Shown one piece after another: positions 16,666 through 25,892 of a stretch of 64,000 bases of DNA (positions are counted from its first letter, which is position 1; every line of letters starts with the position of its first letter). The stretch is from Cryobacterium lactosi (GTDB lineage Bacteria; Actinomycetota; Actinomycetes; Actinomycetales; Microbacteriaceae), in assembly GCF_004403945.1 (NCBI RefSeq), contig NZ_SOHM01000018.1, positions 1 to 64,000 of the forward strand, in the 5' to 3' direction. Position numbers and translations under genes: made by a program. The notes under the pieces are model-generated. The model saw only the letters and a list, made by a program, of their open reading frames with translations, had not been told where the DNA came from and made no database searches.

Positions 16666-17742
16666 ATGCTGAAGAAGATTGTCTGCGTCGCCATCCCCGG
16701 AATGGCCCCCTTCGAATTCGGAGTCATCTGCGAGGTGTTCGGGATCGACCGGTCGGCGCACGGCGGTCCGGTCTTCGATTTCCACGTGGTCACGGCCGTG
16801 CCGGGGGCCCTGCGCACCAAGATCGGTTTCGATATCGTCGTGCGCGACGACCTGACCGCCGCGGCGGATGCCGACCTGATCGCGATCCCCGCCTACGAGG
16901 CCGGCAGCGAGATCCACCCCGACGTGCTCCGGGTGGTGCGGGAGGCCGAGGCGCGGGGCGCCTGGGTGCTCAGCGTCTGCAGCGGCGCGTTCATCCTCGG
17001 CGCCGCCGGGATCCTGGACGGCCGGCGCAGCACCACCCACTGGATGTACGCCGACGCCCTCGCCGAGTCCTATCCGAACACCACCGTCGACCCTGATGTG
17101 CTCTTCGTGGACGACAGGCATGTGGTCACCGGCGCCGGGACAGCCGCCGGCATCGACGCCGCGCTGCACGTGGTGCGCCGGGAACTCGGCGCCGCGGCCG
17201 CAAACGTGATCGCCCGTCGCATGGTGGTGCCGCCGCAGCGCGACGGCGGCCAGTCCCAGTTCATCCAGGCGCCGATCCCCGAACAGCGCAGCGACTCCTT
17301 CGCCACGATCACCGACTGGATGCTGCAGAGCCTCAACCAGGATCTCACCGTCGACCAGCTCGCCCGGCGCGCACTGATGTCGCCGCGCACCTTCGCACGC
17401 CGGTTCCGTGCCGAGCTCGGCACCACCCCGACAGCCTGGTTGAACCGGCAGCGCCTGATCATGGCGCAGCAGCTGCTCGAGCAGACCGACGACACGCTCG
17501 ACCTGATCGCCGCGCAGACCGGGTTCGGGGCCGCGAGCGTGATGCGGCACCATTTCGTGCGCAGCCTGCAGACCACTCCGACGGCGTACCGCCGGACCTT
17601 CGGCGCACGCCGGCCCGCCCCGGACAACCAGGTCCCCGTCGTCGGCGACTCCGGCTCGCCAGGATGGGACTACGGCGTGGTGGCCAGGAACACCTCGCCG
17701 GAGCCCGCGAAGGTGACGGTGCCCTCGTCCGGGGTGATGTAG
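16666..17742 (+). CDS. GlxA-family AraC-type transcription regulator
   Basis: A 358-residue protein. Residues 1-185 form a DJ-1/PfpI-like amidotransferase domain with the elbow cysteine C105 in LSVCSGAFILG and TTHW after it. Residues 220-325 form an AraC helix-turn-helix pair (LARRALMSPRTFARRF and GFGAASVMRHHF). Such regulators usually act as activators, with the first domain sensing a small molecule. ATG 16666 has GGAGA six bases upstream, so it is preferred over the longer frame from 16615. The 3' end overlaps manA by 73 bp convergently. The target is unknown. Confidence 0.88.
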   Translation: MLKKIVCVAIPGMAPFEFGVICEVFGIDRSAHGGPVFDFHVVTAVPGALRTKIGFDIVVRDDLTAAADADLIAIPAYEAGSEIHPDVLRVVREAEARGAWVLSVCSGAFILGAAGILDGRRSTTHWMYADALAESYPNTTVDPDVLFVDDRHVVTGAGTAAGIDAALHVVRRELGAAAANVIARRMVVPPQRDGGQSQFIQAPIPEQRSDSFATITDWMLQSLNQDLTVDQLARRALMSPRTFARRFRAELGTTPTAWLNRQRLIMAQQLLEQTDDTLDLIAAQTGFGAASVMRHHFVRSLQTTPTAYRRTFGARRPAPDNQVPVVGDSGSPGWDYGVVARNTSPEPAKVTVPSSGVM

Positions 17743-18953
17743 ACGGATTCTCCCCTGGCCAACGAGATCGACGACGACGCACCGGCGACCAGGAACCGGC
17801 CGGCGGTGCAGATGGCGATGGCGGGGCCGGTGAGGCTCACCTGCCGCATCGGCACGCCGCCCTGACCGGATTCGGTGGTGGACGCATCCGCCGGCACCGT
17901 GATGTGGGCCAGCTCGAAGTCGGGCACGTCGGGCCTGTAGACGGCGACGCCGTCGGCCTGCAGCTCGGGGGCCAGGTAGGGCACCGGCAGCGGCGCGAAG
18001 TCGAGCACCTCGAGCAGTTCGTCGACGTCGATGTGCTTGGGGCTGAGCCCGCCGCGCAGCACGTTGTCTGAGGCGGCCATCACCTCCACGCCGAGCCCGG
18101 ACAGATAGGCGTGGATGTTGCCGGCCGGAAGGAAGAGCACCTCGCCGCGCTTCAGCGACACCAGATTGGTGAGCAGTGAGATGACGATGCCCGGGTCGCC
18201 CGGGTACGCGGCCGAGAGCGAACGGACCGTGTCGAGTTCGGCGGCGAAGCTCACCCTGGCGCCGCCCTCGATCAGGAACGCGGCCTGCTCGGCGAGCGCC
18301 ACCACCCGTTCGACCAGCCAGGACACCTCACCGGTGTCGCCGCCGCGGCCGTCGCGCAGCAGCCAGTCGACGACGTCGTGGATCGCCTCGTCGCCTACCA
18401 GGCGGTTCTCCAGGCCGAGCAGTGCAGCGGGCTGCGGGTCGTCCATGGTGGCGTCCAGCGCGCGCAGCTCGGCGAGGATGGAGCGGATCTGCCGCGGGTC
18501 GCGGAAACCGCACAGCGCCTGGAACGTGTCGCTGAGCGCGAAGATGATCTCCGGCTTGTGGAACGGGTCCCGGTAGTTGCGGTCGGCGGCGTCGATCGGG
18601 ATGCCGGCGGCGTTCTCGAGCGCGAACCCGGCAGCTGCGCGATCCGGCGACGGGTGTGCCTGCAGGGAGAGCGGGCTGTGGGCGGCGAGGATCTTCATCA
18701 GGAACGGCAGCCGGCCCGCTCCGGCGTGAGCGGCGCCGAGCGCGGCGGCCGGGTCCCGGTCGATCCATTCGGTGAGGGTGGCCGCTCCCCCGGTGAGTGC
18801 GGGGTCGGCGATCACCGAGGGGCTGCCGGGGTGGGCGCCGAGCCAGAGCTCGGCCTCCGGGCCGCCGGAGGCCGGCCGGCCCAGGAGCGCGGCGATCGCA
18901 GTTGGCGAACCCCAGGCGTAATCGCGCGGTGTGTTGCTGATGCCCACAAACAT
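17670..18953 (-). CDS. manA: Mannose-6-phosphate isomerase, class I
   Basis: A 427-residue type I phosphomannose isomerase. Zinc-site motifs are visible: LQAHP, FHKPEIIF and AGNIHAYLSG. It interconverts fructose-6-phosphate and mannose-6-phosphate, feeding GDP-mannose and thus the polyprenyl-phosphate-mannose synthase at 20.3 kb and other mannosylation. AGGAG lies six bases before ATG 18953. A perfect inverted repeat sits directly upstream and may be a regulatory site. In other actinobacteria manA also lies near whiB and glycan genes. Confidence 0.9.
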   Translation of the reverse strand: MFVGISNTPRDYAWGSPTAIAALLGRPASGGPEAELWLGAHPGSPSVIADPALTGGAATLTEWIDRDPAAALGAAHAGAGRLPFLMKILAAHSPLSLQAHPSPDRAAAGFALENAAGIPIDAADRNYRDPFHKPEIIFALSDTFQALCGFRDPRQIRSILAELRALDATMDDPQPAALLGLENRLVGDEAIHDVVDWLLRDGRGGDTGEVSWLVERVVALAEQAAFLIEGGARVSFAAELDTVRSLSAAYPGDPGIVISLLTNLVSLKRGEVLFLPAGNIHAYLSGLGVEVMAASDNVLRGGLSPKHIDVDELLEVLDFAPLPVPYLAPELQADGVAVYRPDVPDFELAHITVPADASTTESGQGGVPMRQVSLTGPAIAICTAGRFLVAGASSSISLARGESVYITPDEGTVTFAGSGEVFLATTP

Positions 18954-18962
18954 GCATGGCTC

Positions 18963-18979
18963 CTAAACCTCGGGTTTAG
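18963..18979. promoter_or_regulatory. Inverted repeat upstream of manA
   Basis: CTAAACC-TCG-GGTTTAG forms perfect 7-bp arms around a 3-base centre, beginning nine bases before the manA start and overlapping its ribosome-binding region. It lies between manA (minus) and the acyl-CoA dehydrogenase gene (plus). It could be a repressor operator or a small RNA hairpin sequestering the start. No known factor is assigned. Confidence 0.45.
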
Positions 18980-19078
18980 ACCAAACTACCAACCGCTTTC
19001 GTTCACGCGGCGCCCCGTCCTAGGCTGAACGTCCCGGTGCCAAGGCGCGCGCCGGGCATCATCGTGCAAGGGAGCCAG

Positions 19079-20257
19079 ATGACTTTCGAACCGCTCAGCA
19101 GTGATTTCTTCGGGTACGAGAACCTCCTCGAGGATCAGGAGAAGGCGGCGCTTTCGCGCATCCGCTCCTATCTCGAGTCGGATGTGCGGCCGGTCGTGAA
19201 CGGATGCTGGGAGCGGGCAGAGTTCCCGTCCGAGATCATCAAGCCCCTCGGCGCCCTCGGCGCGTACTCGTTCGGATGGGAGGAAACCCGTCCGTTCGAG
19301 AACTCGGCGGTGTTCCGCGGTTTCGTCGCGTTGGAGCTCGCGCGGGTGGACGCATCCGTCGCCACCTTCGTCGGCGTGCAGAACGGGCTCGTCGCCGGGT
19401 CGATCGCCGCGTGCGGATCGGCGGCGCAGCGGGCACTGTGGCTGCCGCGCCTCGCCAGCGGCGAGATCGTCGGCGCCTTCGCCCTCACCGAGCCGTTGAG
19501 CGGGTCGGATTCCGCGCAGGGGCTGCGGACGACAGCGACCCTGACCGGAGACACCTGGGTACTCAACGGCCAGAAGCGCTGGATCGGCAACGCCACCTTC
19601 TCGGACATCACCATCGTCTGGGCCAAGGACACTGCGGACGGCGCCGTCAAGGGTTTCATCGTGCCGACGGACACCGCGGGTTACACGGCCACCAAGATCG
19701 AGGGCAAGATCAGCCTGCGGTCGGTGCAGAACGCCGACATCACCCTGGCGAACGTGGAGGTGCCCGAGCACAACCGGCTGCAGAACGCGAACTCGTTCCG
19801 CGACACCGCCCGGGTGCTGCGCTTCACCCGCGCCGAGGTGTCCTGGGCGGCCGTCGGCCTGGCCATCGGCGCCTACGAGGCCGCGGCGGCCTACGCCGTC
19901 GAGCGGGTGCAGTTCGGCAAGCCGATCGGCGGCCACCAGCTGGTGCAGGACCTGCTCGTGAAGAGCCTGGGCAACATCACGGCGAGCCTGGGCATGGTGG
20001 TGCGGGTCTCCCAGATGCTCGACGAGGGCACCCAGCGTGACGAGCACTCGGCCCTGACCAAGTCATACACGACCTCACGGATGCGAGAGACCGTGTCGTG
20101 GTGCCGCGAGCTCTTCGGCGGCAACGGCATCGTGCTGGACTATGACATCGCCAGGTTCTTCGCCGACGCCGAGGCCATCTACTCCTACGAGGGCACTCAG
20201 GAGATGAACACCCTGATTGTGGGCCGCAGCATCACCGGCCTGGCCGCGTTCGTCTGA
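19079..20257 (+). CDS. Acyl-CoA dehydrogenase (glutaryl-CoA dehydrogenase-like)
   Basis: A 392-residue flavoprotein. It has the usual helix-sheet-helix layout: FALTEPLSGSDS and WVLNGQKRWIGN in the beta domain, VQFGKPIGGHQLVQ in the C-terminal helices, and the catalytic glutamate E371 in YSYEGTQEMNT, the position used by glutaryl-CoA dehydrogenase. It oxidises an acyl-CoA to the enoyl form, passing electrons to ETF. The exact acyl chain is unknown. ATG 19079 has GGGAG five bases upstream and is preferred over a longer frame. It is divergent from manA and alone in its transcript. Confidence 0.88.
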   Translation: MTFEPLSSDFFGYENLLEDQEKAALSRIRSYLESDVRPVVNGCWERAEFPSEIIKPLGALGAYSFGWEETRPFENSAVFRGFVALELARVDASVATFVGVQNGLVAGSIAACGSAAQRALWLPRLASGEIVGAFALTEPLSGSDSAQGLRTTATLTGDTWVLNGQKRWIGNATFSDITIVWAKDTADGAVKGFIVPTDTAGYTATKIEGKISLRSVQNADITLANVEVPEHNRLQNANSFRDTARVLRFTRAEVSWAAVGLAIGAYEAAAAYAVERVQFGKPIGGHQLVQDLLVKSLGNITASLGMVVRVSQMLDEGTQRDEHSALTKSYTTSRMRETVSWCRELFGGNGIVLDYDIARFFADAEAIYSYEGTQEMNTLIVGRSITGLAAFV

Positions 20258-20317
20258 CCGACGCATCCGTGCCGGCCTCAGAGGGATCAGACAGGCGGAC
20301 AAACTAAGCTCTTCCGC

Positions 20318-21106
20318 ATGCCAACCACAGGTAACGCCCGCGCTGGCTTCGGAAGTCTGGTGATCATCCCGACCTACAACGAACTCCAGAACCTGGAGAG
20401 CATCGTGGCGCGGCTGCTGGCGGCGACGCCAGGCGCCCATGTCCTGATCGTCGACGACGGCAGCCCGGACGGGACCGGGGAGCTGGCCGACCGGATGGCT
20501 GGGTCGGACGACCGGATCAAGGTCGAACACCGCACCGGCAAGCTGGGATTGGGTTCGGCTTACGTCCTGGGCTTCGGGTGGGGCCTTGAGCGGGGCTACG
20601 ACTACCTGATCGAGATGGATGCCGACGGGTCCCATCCGCCGGAGCGGCTGCCCGACATGATCGCTCAGGTCGCCTCCGACGCACCTGGGGCCCCGTCCCT
20701 CGCCGTCGGTTCACGGTGGGTGCCCGGCGGCAGCGTGGTCAACTGGCCCCGGCATCGGCAGCTCCTCAGCCGGGGCGGGAACACCTACGCCCGCCTGATG
20801 CTCGGGCTCACTCTCAAGGACATCACGGCCGGGTTCAGGGTCTATTCGTCGGCGACGATCGCGGCGATGGACCTCGCGGATGTGTCGTCGAAGGGCTACT
20901 GCTTCCAAGTCGATATGACCCTGCGCGTGCTCGATCAGGGCCGTTCGGTCGTGGAATTGCCCATCGAGTTCCGCGAGCGGGAGGCCGGCGAGTCGAAGAT
21001 GAGCCAGGCCATCGTCGTCGAGGCGATGCTGCGGGTCACGCAGTGGGGGTTCAGCCGTCGTGTCGCGAAGCTCCGTTCCGGCCGGTCGCAGGCCACGGTC
21101 GGCTAG
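20318..21106 (+). CDS. Polyprenol monophosphomannose synthase-like GT2
   Basis: A 262-residue GT-A enzyme without membrane helices. It shows IIPTYNELQNLE, VDDGSPDGTGE, the metal site EMDADGSHPPE, SRWVPGG and the catalytic-loop region FRVYSS, close to dolichol-phosphate-mannose synthases. It transfers mannose from GDP-mannose to polyprenyl phosphate on the inner membrane face, giving the donor for GT-C enzymes such as those at 0.3-3.3 kb. It stands alone rather than fused to an apolipoprotein N-acyltransferase. Mannose specificity is inferred from the family. Confidence 0.87.
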   Translation: MPTTGNARAGFGSLVIIPTYNELQNLESIVARLLAATPGAHVLIVDDGSPDGTGELADRMAGSDDRIKVEHRTGKLGLGSAYVLGFGWGLERGYDYLIEMDADGSHPPERLPDMIAQVASDAPGAPSLAVGSRWVPGGSVVNWPRHRQLLSRGGNTYARLMLGLTLKDITAGFRVYSSATIAAMDLADVSSKGYCFQVDMTLRVLDQGRSVVELPIEFREREAGESKMSQAIVVEAMLRVTQWGFSRRVAKLRSGRSQATVG

Positions 21107-21155
21107 CCGGCCCGGTTCGCTGGACGATGTCGGCGCCCTGCGCGAGACTGTCCCC

Positions 21156-21197
21156 ATGACCACGACGACTGGGCAGCGGATGACGGTGACACGGTGA
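21156..21197 (+). other. Possible 13-codon leader ORF before the FAD oxidoreductase
   Basis: ATG 21156 opens MTTTTGQRMTVTR and stops at TGA 21195-21197, overlapping the GTG start of the oxidoreductase (GTGA). No clear ribosome-binding site is seen for the downstream GTG, so coupled translation would explain its start. It may also be chance. Confidence 0.2.
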
Positions 21198-22675
21198 CGG
21201 TGCGCCGCGGCGCCCCCGAGGTCGACGCGATCGTGGTCGGCTCCGGACCGAACGGGCTCGCCGCCGCGGTGACGCTGGCCAGGGCCGGGTTGTCGGTGCG
21301 CGTCTATGAGAAGTCCGCCAGCGTCGGTGGCGGGGCAGCGACCGCGGAGCTGACCCTGCCGGGCTTCCACCACGACGTCTGCTCCGCCGTGCATCCGCTC
21401 GCGCTCGCCTCCGAGTTCTTCGCGCGGTTCCAGCTCGCGGACCGGATCGGGCTGGTCGTCCCGGAGGTCTCCTACGGACATCCGCTGCCCGGCGGCACCG
21501 CTGGGCTGGCCTACCAGAGCCTGTCCCGCACCGTCGCCGAGCTGGGCCGGGACGGCGCGGCCTGGAACCGGTTGTTCGCTCCCCTGGTGGCCCACTCCGA
21601 GCAGGTGGCGGAGTTCACCGGCGGGCAGCTGCTGCGGCTGCCGAAGCATCCGGTCACCGCGTTCCGCTTCGGGGTGCGGTCGCTGGAGCAGGGCAGCCCG
21701 TTCTGGAACCTGCGCTTTTCGGGCGAGGCCGCGCCCGCCTTGCTCACCGGCGTGAGCGCGCACACGATCCGGGCGCTGCCGAGCATCGCCACCGCCGGAG
21801 CCGGGCTCACCCTCGCCACGTACGCGCACGCCGGCGGCTGGCCGATCCCGGTGGGCGGCAGCGGCGCGATCGTGACCGCGCTGGTGGACGACCTACTCGC
21901 CCACGGTGGCGAGATCGTGACGTCGACCGAGGTTCGACGGTTGAGCGACCTGCCGCCGGCCCGCGTCGTGATGCTGGACCTGACACCGCGGGCGCTGCTG
22001 CGGCTCGCCGAGGGGGAACTGCCCGCCGGATACGCGCGCCGGCTGCGGGCCTTCCGATACGGCAACGGTGTCGCCAAGGTGGACTTCGCCCTGTCTGATC
22101 CGGTGCCGTGGACGGCAGCAGGGCTGCGGGCGGCGGGCACCGTGCACGTGGGCGGCACCCGGGCGCAGATCCGGCGGGCGGAGAACACCGTCGCGCGGGG
22201 CCGGCACGCCGAAGACCCGTATGTTCTGGTCTCCCAGCCCAGCGGCATCGACCCCAGCCGGGCCCCGGCAGGCCGGCACACGCTCTGGGCGTACACCCAC
22301 GTTCCGCGTGGGTCCACCGTCGACCAGACCGAAGCGATCGTGCGGCAGATCGAGCGTTACGCTCCGGGGTTCCGCGACACGATCCTGGCCAGCGCGAGTC
22401 GCACCGCGACGGAGGTCGAGCAGCACAATCCCAACTACGTCGGCGGCGACATCTCGGCCGGTGAGGTGAGCCTCACCCAGCTTGTGCGTCGGCCGGTCCT
22501 CTCCCCCGACCCGTGGCGCACACCGCTGGCCGGCGTGTACCTGTGCTCGTCGTCCACTCCCCCGGGCCCCGGCGTGCACGGTCTCGCCGGCTGGCACGCT
22601 GCTCTGAGCGCTCTTCGACACGACCTCGGGGTGCCGACGGCACCCGACCTCTCCCCGACAACCGGAAATAGGTGA
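21194..22675 (+). CDS. FAD-dependent oxidoreductase, phytoene-desaturase/PYROXD2-like
   Basis: A 493-residue flavoprotein with the dinucleotide motif IVVGSGPNGLAAAV near residue 12 and YEKSASVGGGAAT after it. The C-terminal FAD signature is represented by GVYLCSSSTPPGPGVHG. This fits the amine-oxidase/phytoene-desaturase superfamily branch annotated as NAD(P)/FAD-dependent oxidoreductase, not a confirmed carotenoid enzyme; no other carotenoid gene is present. The SRPBCC gene follows after four bases, suggesting a shared lipophilic substrate. The GTG start has no good ribosome-binding site. Confidence 0.8.
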   Translation: MTVRRGAPEVDAIVVGSGPNGLAAAVTLARAGLSVRVYEKSASVGGGAATAELTLPGFHHDVCSAVHPLALASEFFARFQLADRIGLVVPEVSYGHPLPGGTAGLAYQSLSRTVAELGRDGAAWNRLFAPLVAHSEQVAEFTGGQLLRLPKHPVTAFRFGVRSLEQGSPFWNLRFSGEAAPALLTGVSAHTIRALPSIATAGAGLTLATYAHAGGWPIPVGGSGAIVTALVDDLLAHGGEIVTSTEVRRLSDLPPARVVMLDLTPRALLRLAEGELPAGYARRLRAFRYGNGVAKVDFALSDPVPWTAAGLRAAGTVHVGGTRAQIRRAENTVARGRHAEDPYVLVSQPSGIDPSRAPAGRHTLWAYTHVPRGSTVDQTEAIVRQIERYAPGFRDTILASASRTATEVEQHNPNYVGGDISAGEVSLTQLVRRPVLSPDPWRTPLAGVYLCSSSTPPGPGVHGLAGWHAALSALRHDLGVPTAPDLSPTTGNR

Positions 22676-22679
22676 CACT

Positions 22680-23123
22680 GTGGCCGAGAACTATCGCACC
22701 ATGAACTGCCCGCCCGAGAACGTGTTCGCCGTTCTGGCCGATGGTTGGCTGTACCCGAGCTGGGTTGTCGGAGCCTCCCGGATGCGGGATGTCGACGCGG
22801 CGTGGCCGACCGTGGGAAGCGCCATCCATCACTCGGTGGGTGTCTGGCCGGCCCTGATCGACGACACGACGTCAGTTCTGGAGTGGGACCCGCCGCGGCA
22901 CGCGCTGTTCAAGGCGCGGGGCTGGCCGATCGGCGAGGCGCACGTGGCCGTGGACGTCAAACCACGCGGCAACGGTTGCGTCGTTCGCATCAGCGAGGAC
23001 GCCACCGCCGGTCCGGGCCGGTTCGTCCCCGTGACCCTGCGCAGCCCCGCCATCAAGCTGCGAAACGCCGAGACCCTGCACCGCCTCGCGCTCCTCGCCG
23101 AGGGCGGCGCCGGGTTCTCCTAA
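22680..23123 (+). CDS. SRPBCC (START/Bet v1-like) ligand-binding protein
   Basis: A 147-residue protein with the SRPBCC polyketide-cyclase/START pattern: an N-terminal strand with FAVLADGWLYPSWVVG, a central sheet, and a C-terminal helix (LRNAETLHRLALL). Such proteins hold hydrophobic ligands in a cavity, and some catalyse cyclisation. It begins at GTG 22680, four bases after the oxidoreductase stop, and so is in the same operon. It may present the substrate of the FAD enzyme. Ligand unknown. Confidence 0.82.
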   Translation: MAENYRTMNCPPENVFAVLADGWLYPSWVVGASRMRDVDAAWPTVGSAIHHSVGVWPALIDDTTSVLEWDPPRHALFKARGWPIGEAHVAVDVKPRGNGCVVRISEDATAGPGRFVPVTLRSPAIKLRNAETLHRLALLAEGGAGFS

Positions 23124-23227
23124 GCGCACCGACCTGACGGCGATCCGATCTACGGGGGCCCCACCTCAGGCCCAGTGAGCCGGCAATGCCGCTTCAGAAA
23201 AAGATTCGAAACTCCTCTGTGCACAAC

Positions 23228-23256
23228 TTGACATTTCTTCACATTTATCTTTGATT
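23228..23256 (+). promoter_or_regulatory. Promoter of the DUF222/HNH gene
   Basis: A perfect -35 TTGACA (23228-23233) is followed after 17 bases by TTGATT (23251-23256), a weaker -10. The stretch is far richer in A and T than anything around it. The start ATG lies 17 bases downstream, with GGGAGAATGGGGG between. Confidence 0.55.
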
Positions 23257-23273
23257 CGTGGGAGAATGGGGGT

Positions 23274-25121
23274 ATGGACGAAGAGCTACTCGGCTCCACC
23301 ACCCCGACGGGAACTCCTCCCGCCGGCACGAATCCCCACGACTGGAACACCGCTCTGGCCGCTCCGGCTCCGGATGTCACTGGGCTGGATGCTGCGGGCC
23401 CGGATGCTGGCAATCTAGGTGGCCCCAGCGACACCGATGCCGGCAGGCCGGGCCGCACTCGGGCTCGTGGGTCGCGGGGCACTCATCCTGGCCACCCGCG
23501 GAGTGGCCCGAGTGTGGGGCAGCCCGTGTGGCGGGATCCGGCCGAACTTCCCGGGGTCCAACGCGCCCACACCGGTGCGTTCGGTGACAAACTCCGGGTC
23601 CTCGAGGATGCCGCGGGGATGGTGCAGGCGGTGCTGGCGTCGATCGACCTGGACGCGCTCAGCGACGCGGAGGTGGTGGCGTTCACCCAGATGGTCGAAC
23701 ACGCCGGGCGTCCCGTGGACGCGGCCCGGGTCGGTGCCGCGACGGTGGTCGGCTACCGGTCCCGGCCCGGGTTGGGCCGGGACTCGATGGCCTGGCGGCT
23801 GGGCGCCTCGCACCAGAACGACCTGCTCACCCGGCTGACCCTGGCCTCGCGGCAGGAGATGAAACGACGACTCGCCCTGGGCGAGAAGGTTGCCCCGAGG
23901 GTGCTGGGCGGTCAAGTGCTGGAGCCGGAGTTCCCCGCGGTCGCCGCCGCGTTGAAAGCCGGCGAACTCGGGGTTGATGCGGCCGAGAACATCGTGAAGG
24001 GGCTGACCGATTTCAAGGTGCACGGCCGCTTCGACGCCGACCAGGCCGACGTCGAATCCGCCGAGATCAGCCTGGTCGAACGAGCCACCGGGTCGGTCTT
24101 CGACCGCATCCCCGGCCCTGGCGAGAGCGAGCCCGATACCGATACCGAGCCCGGCGTGGGCGGCGGTGTCCCGTCTGGGTTCACCGGGCCGATCCGCCGG
24201 CTCCGCGACTCGGACGGCTTCACCTACCCGGCTGATGACCTCCGGCCCCTGGCCGTGCGGATGCAAGCGCTGCTCAACCCCGACGGGCTCGCCCCGAACG
24301 AGACGACCCTCGAAGCCACATCCACCATCTCCTTCGGTGAGCTCGCCCGGGGCCTCCACCCCCTGCGCGGTGGCGTGACGCCGGAGTTGAAGGGGGTGAT
24401 CCAGAACCTGTTCAACACGTTCCAATCGGCCCGCTCCGCACCCGCCTTCCCCTCCGCCGAGGAACAGCAGCGGATCGAGGCCGGAGAGTTGGTGCCGGGC
24501 GAGGTGATCGACGAGCGCACCGGCGGCGAAAAGCGCGCCGATATCCTCCGCGGCATCCTGGTCCAGGTCGCCCAGGACCCCCGCACCCCCACCATGGGCG
24601 GCATGCCACCCACCGTGATGGTGCACGTGAACGCGGCCGACCTACTCGCACAGGCCGGGGTGGGCTGGATCGACGGCATTGACGGGCCGATCTCGATGAG
24701 AACCATCAACCAGATGATCGACAACGGCGGCTTCCAACCCATCTTCTTCGGCGGCACCGGCGCGGTCCTCGGCCTGGGCAACAAGGCCCGCTGCTTCAGC
24801 CCGATGCAACGCAAAATGATCACCGCCAGGGACGGCGGCTGCATCATCCCGGGATGCGACTGCCCACCCCAATGGACCGAAGTGCACCACGTCATCCCCT
24901 GGCAAACCGGCGGGAAAACCGACGTGTCCAACGGGGTCCTGCTCTGCTGGTACCACCACCACACCATCGACACCGCCGGATGGAAAATCCGGATGGTGCA
25001 CGGGCTGCCGCAGGTGAAAGCACCACACTGGATCGACCCGACCGGGAAATGGCGCACACCCGAGAGACACCGCGCCCACGACCCCGAAACCCGCCGGCAC
25101 GACGAACGGCAAGACGAGTAG
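23274..25121 (+). CDS. DUF222 / HNH endonuclease-domain protein (13E12 type)
   Basis: A 615-residue protein. A long disordered N-terminus (about 1-85) precedes the DUF222 helical domain (about 90-430). The C-terminal HNH nuclease fold shows CIIPGCDCPP, EVHHVIPWQTGG, and NGVLLCWYHHHTID, with the metal cysteines and histidines present. The family is abundant in multiple copies in actinobacterial genomes and is related to mycobacterial REP13E12 proteins. The role is unproven; it may be a homing-type or defence nuclease. It is a single-gene transcript with its own AT-rich promoter. Confidence 0.88.
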   Translation: MDEELLGSTTPTGTPPAGTNPHDWNTALAAPAPDVTGLDAAGPDAGNLGGPSDTDAGRPGRTRARGSRGTHPGHPRSGPSVGQPVWRDPAELPGVQRAHTGAFGDKLRVLEDAAGMVQAVLASIDLDALSDAEVVAFTQMVEHAGRPVDAARVGAATVVGYRSRPGLGRDSMAWRLGASHQNDLLTRLTLASRQEMKRRLALGEKVAPRVLGGQVLEPEFPAVAAALKAGELGVDAAENIVKGLTDFKVHGRFDADQADVESAEISLVERATGSVFDRIPGPGESEPDTDTEPGVGGGVPSGFTGPIRRLRDSDGFTYPADDLRPLAVRMQALLNPDGLAPNETTLEATSTISFGELARGLHPLRGGVTPELKGVIQNLFNTFQSARSAPAFPSAEEQQRIEAGELVPGEVIDERTGGEKRADILRGILVQVAQDPRTPTMGGMPPTVMVHVNAADLLAQAGVGWIDGIDGPISMRTINQMIDNGGFQPIFFGGTGAVLGLGNKARCFSPMQRKMITARDGGCIIPGCDCPPQWTEVHHVIPWQTGGKTDVSNGVLLCWYHHHTIDTAGWKIRMVHGLPQVKAPHWIDPTGKWRTPERHRAHDPETRRHDERQDE

Positions 25122-25179
25122 ACCCGCCGGGGCAAACCCGAGGGATGCTGTGCTGTGGGCTCCAGCAGGTCAGGTGAGG

Positions 25180-25787
<608 letters not shown>

Positions 25788-25827
25788 GTGGAGGTCCCTT
25801 CGGGGGTGAGAACTGCGGTACAGCTAT

Positions 25828-25843
25828 ATACCCCATAGGGTAT
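25828..25843. promoter_or_regulatory. CsoR/CstR-type operator upstream of the rhodanese operon
   Basis: ATACCC-CATA-GGGTAT is a perfect 6-4-6 palindrome. The family binds A/T-flanked C-tract/G-tract palindromes of this kind. On the minus strand it is followed at once by TATATA, a possible -10, so a bound repressor would cover the promoter. It serves the rhodanese and repressor genes and may also lie within reach of the divergent O-antigen ligase gene. Confidence 0.7.
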
Positions 25844-25892
25844 CAGAACATCGGAGCAGGTTGAGGGGAGGTCGCCCCAGTACCCTAGACAC

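Noticed and set aside
21194-22675. A carotenoid pathway
   Set aside because: Only one desaturase-superfamily protein is present; there is no phytoene synthase or lycopene cyclase, and the protein fits the broader PYROXD2-like group.
23415-24626. A 403-codon minus-strand open frame opposite the DUF222/HNH gene
   Set aside because: The plus-strand protein has an intact HNH motif and promoter; the antisense frame has no motif.
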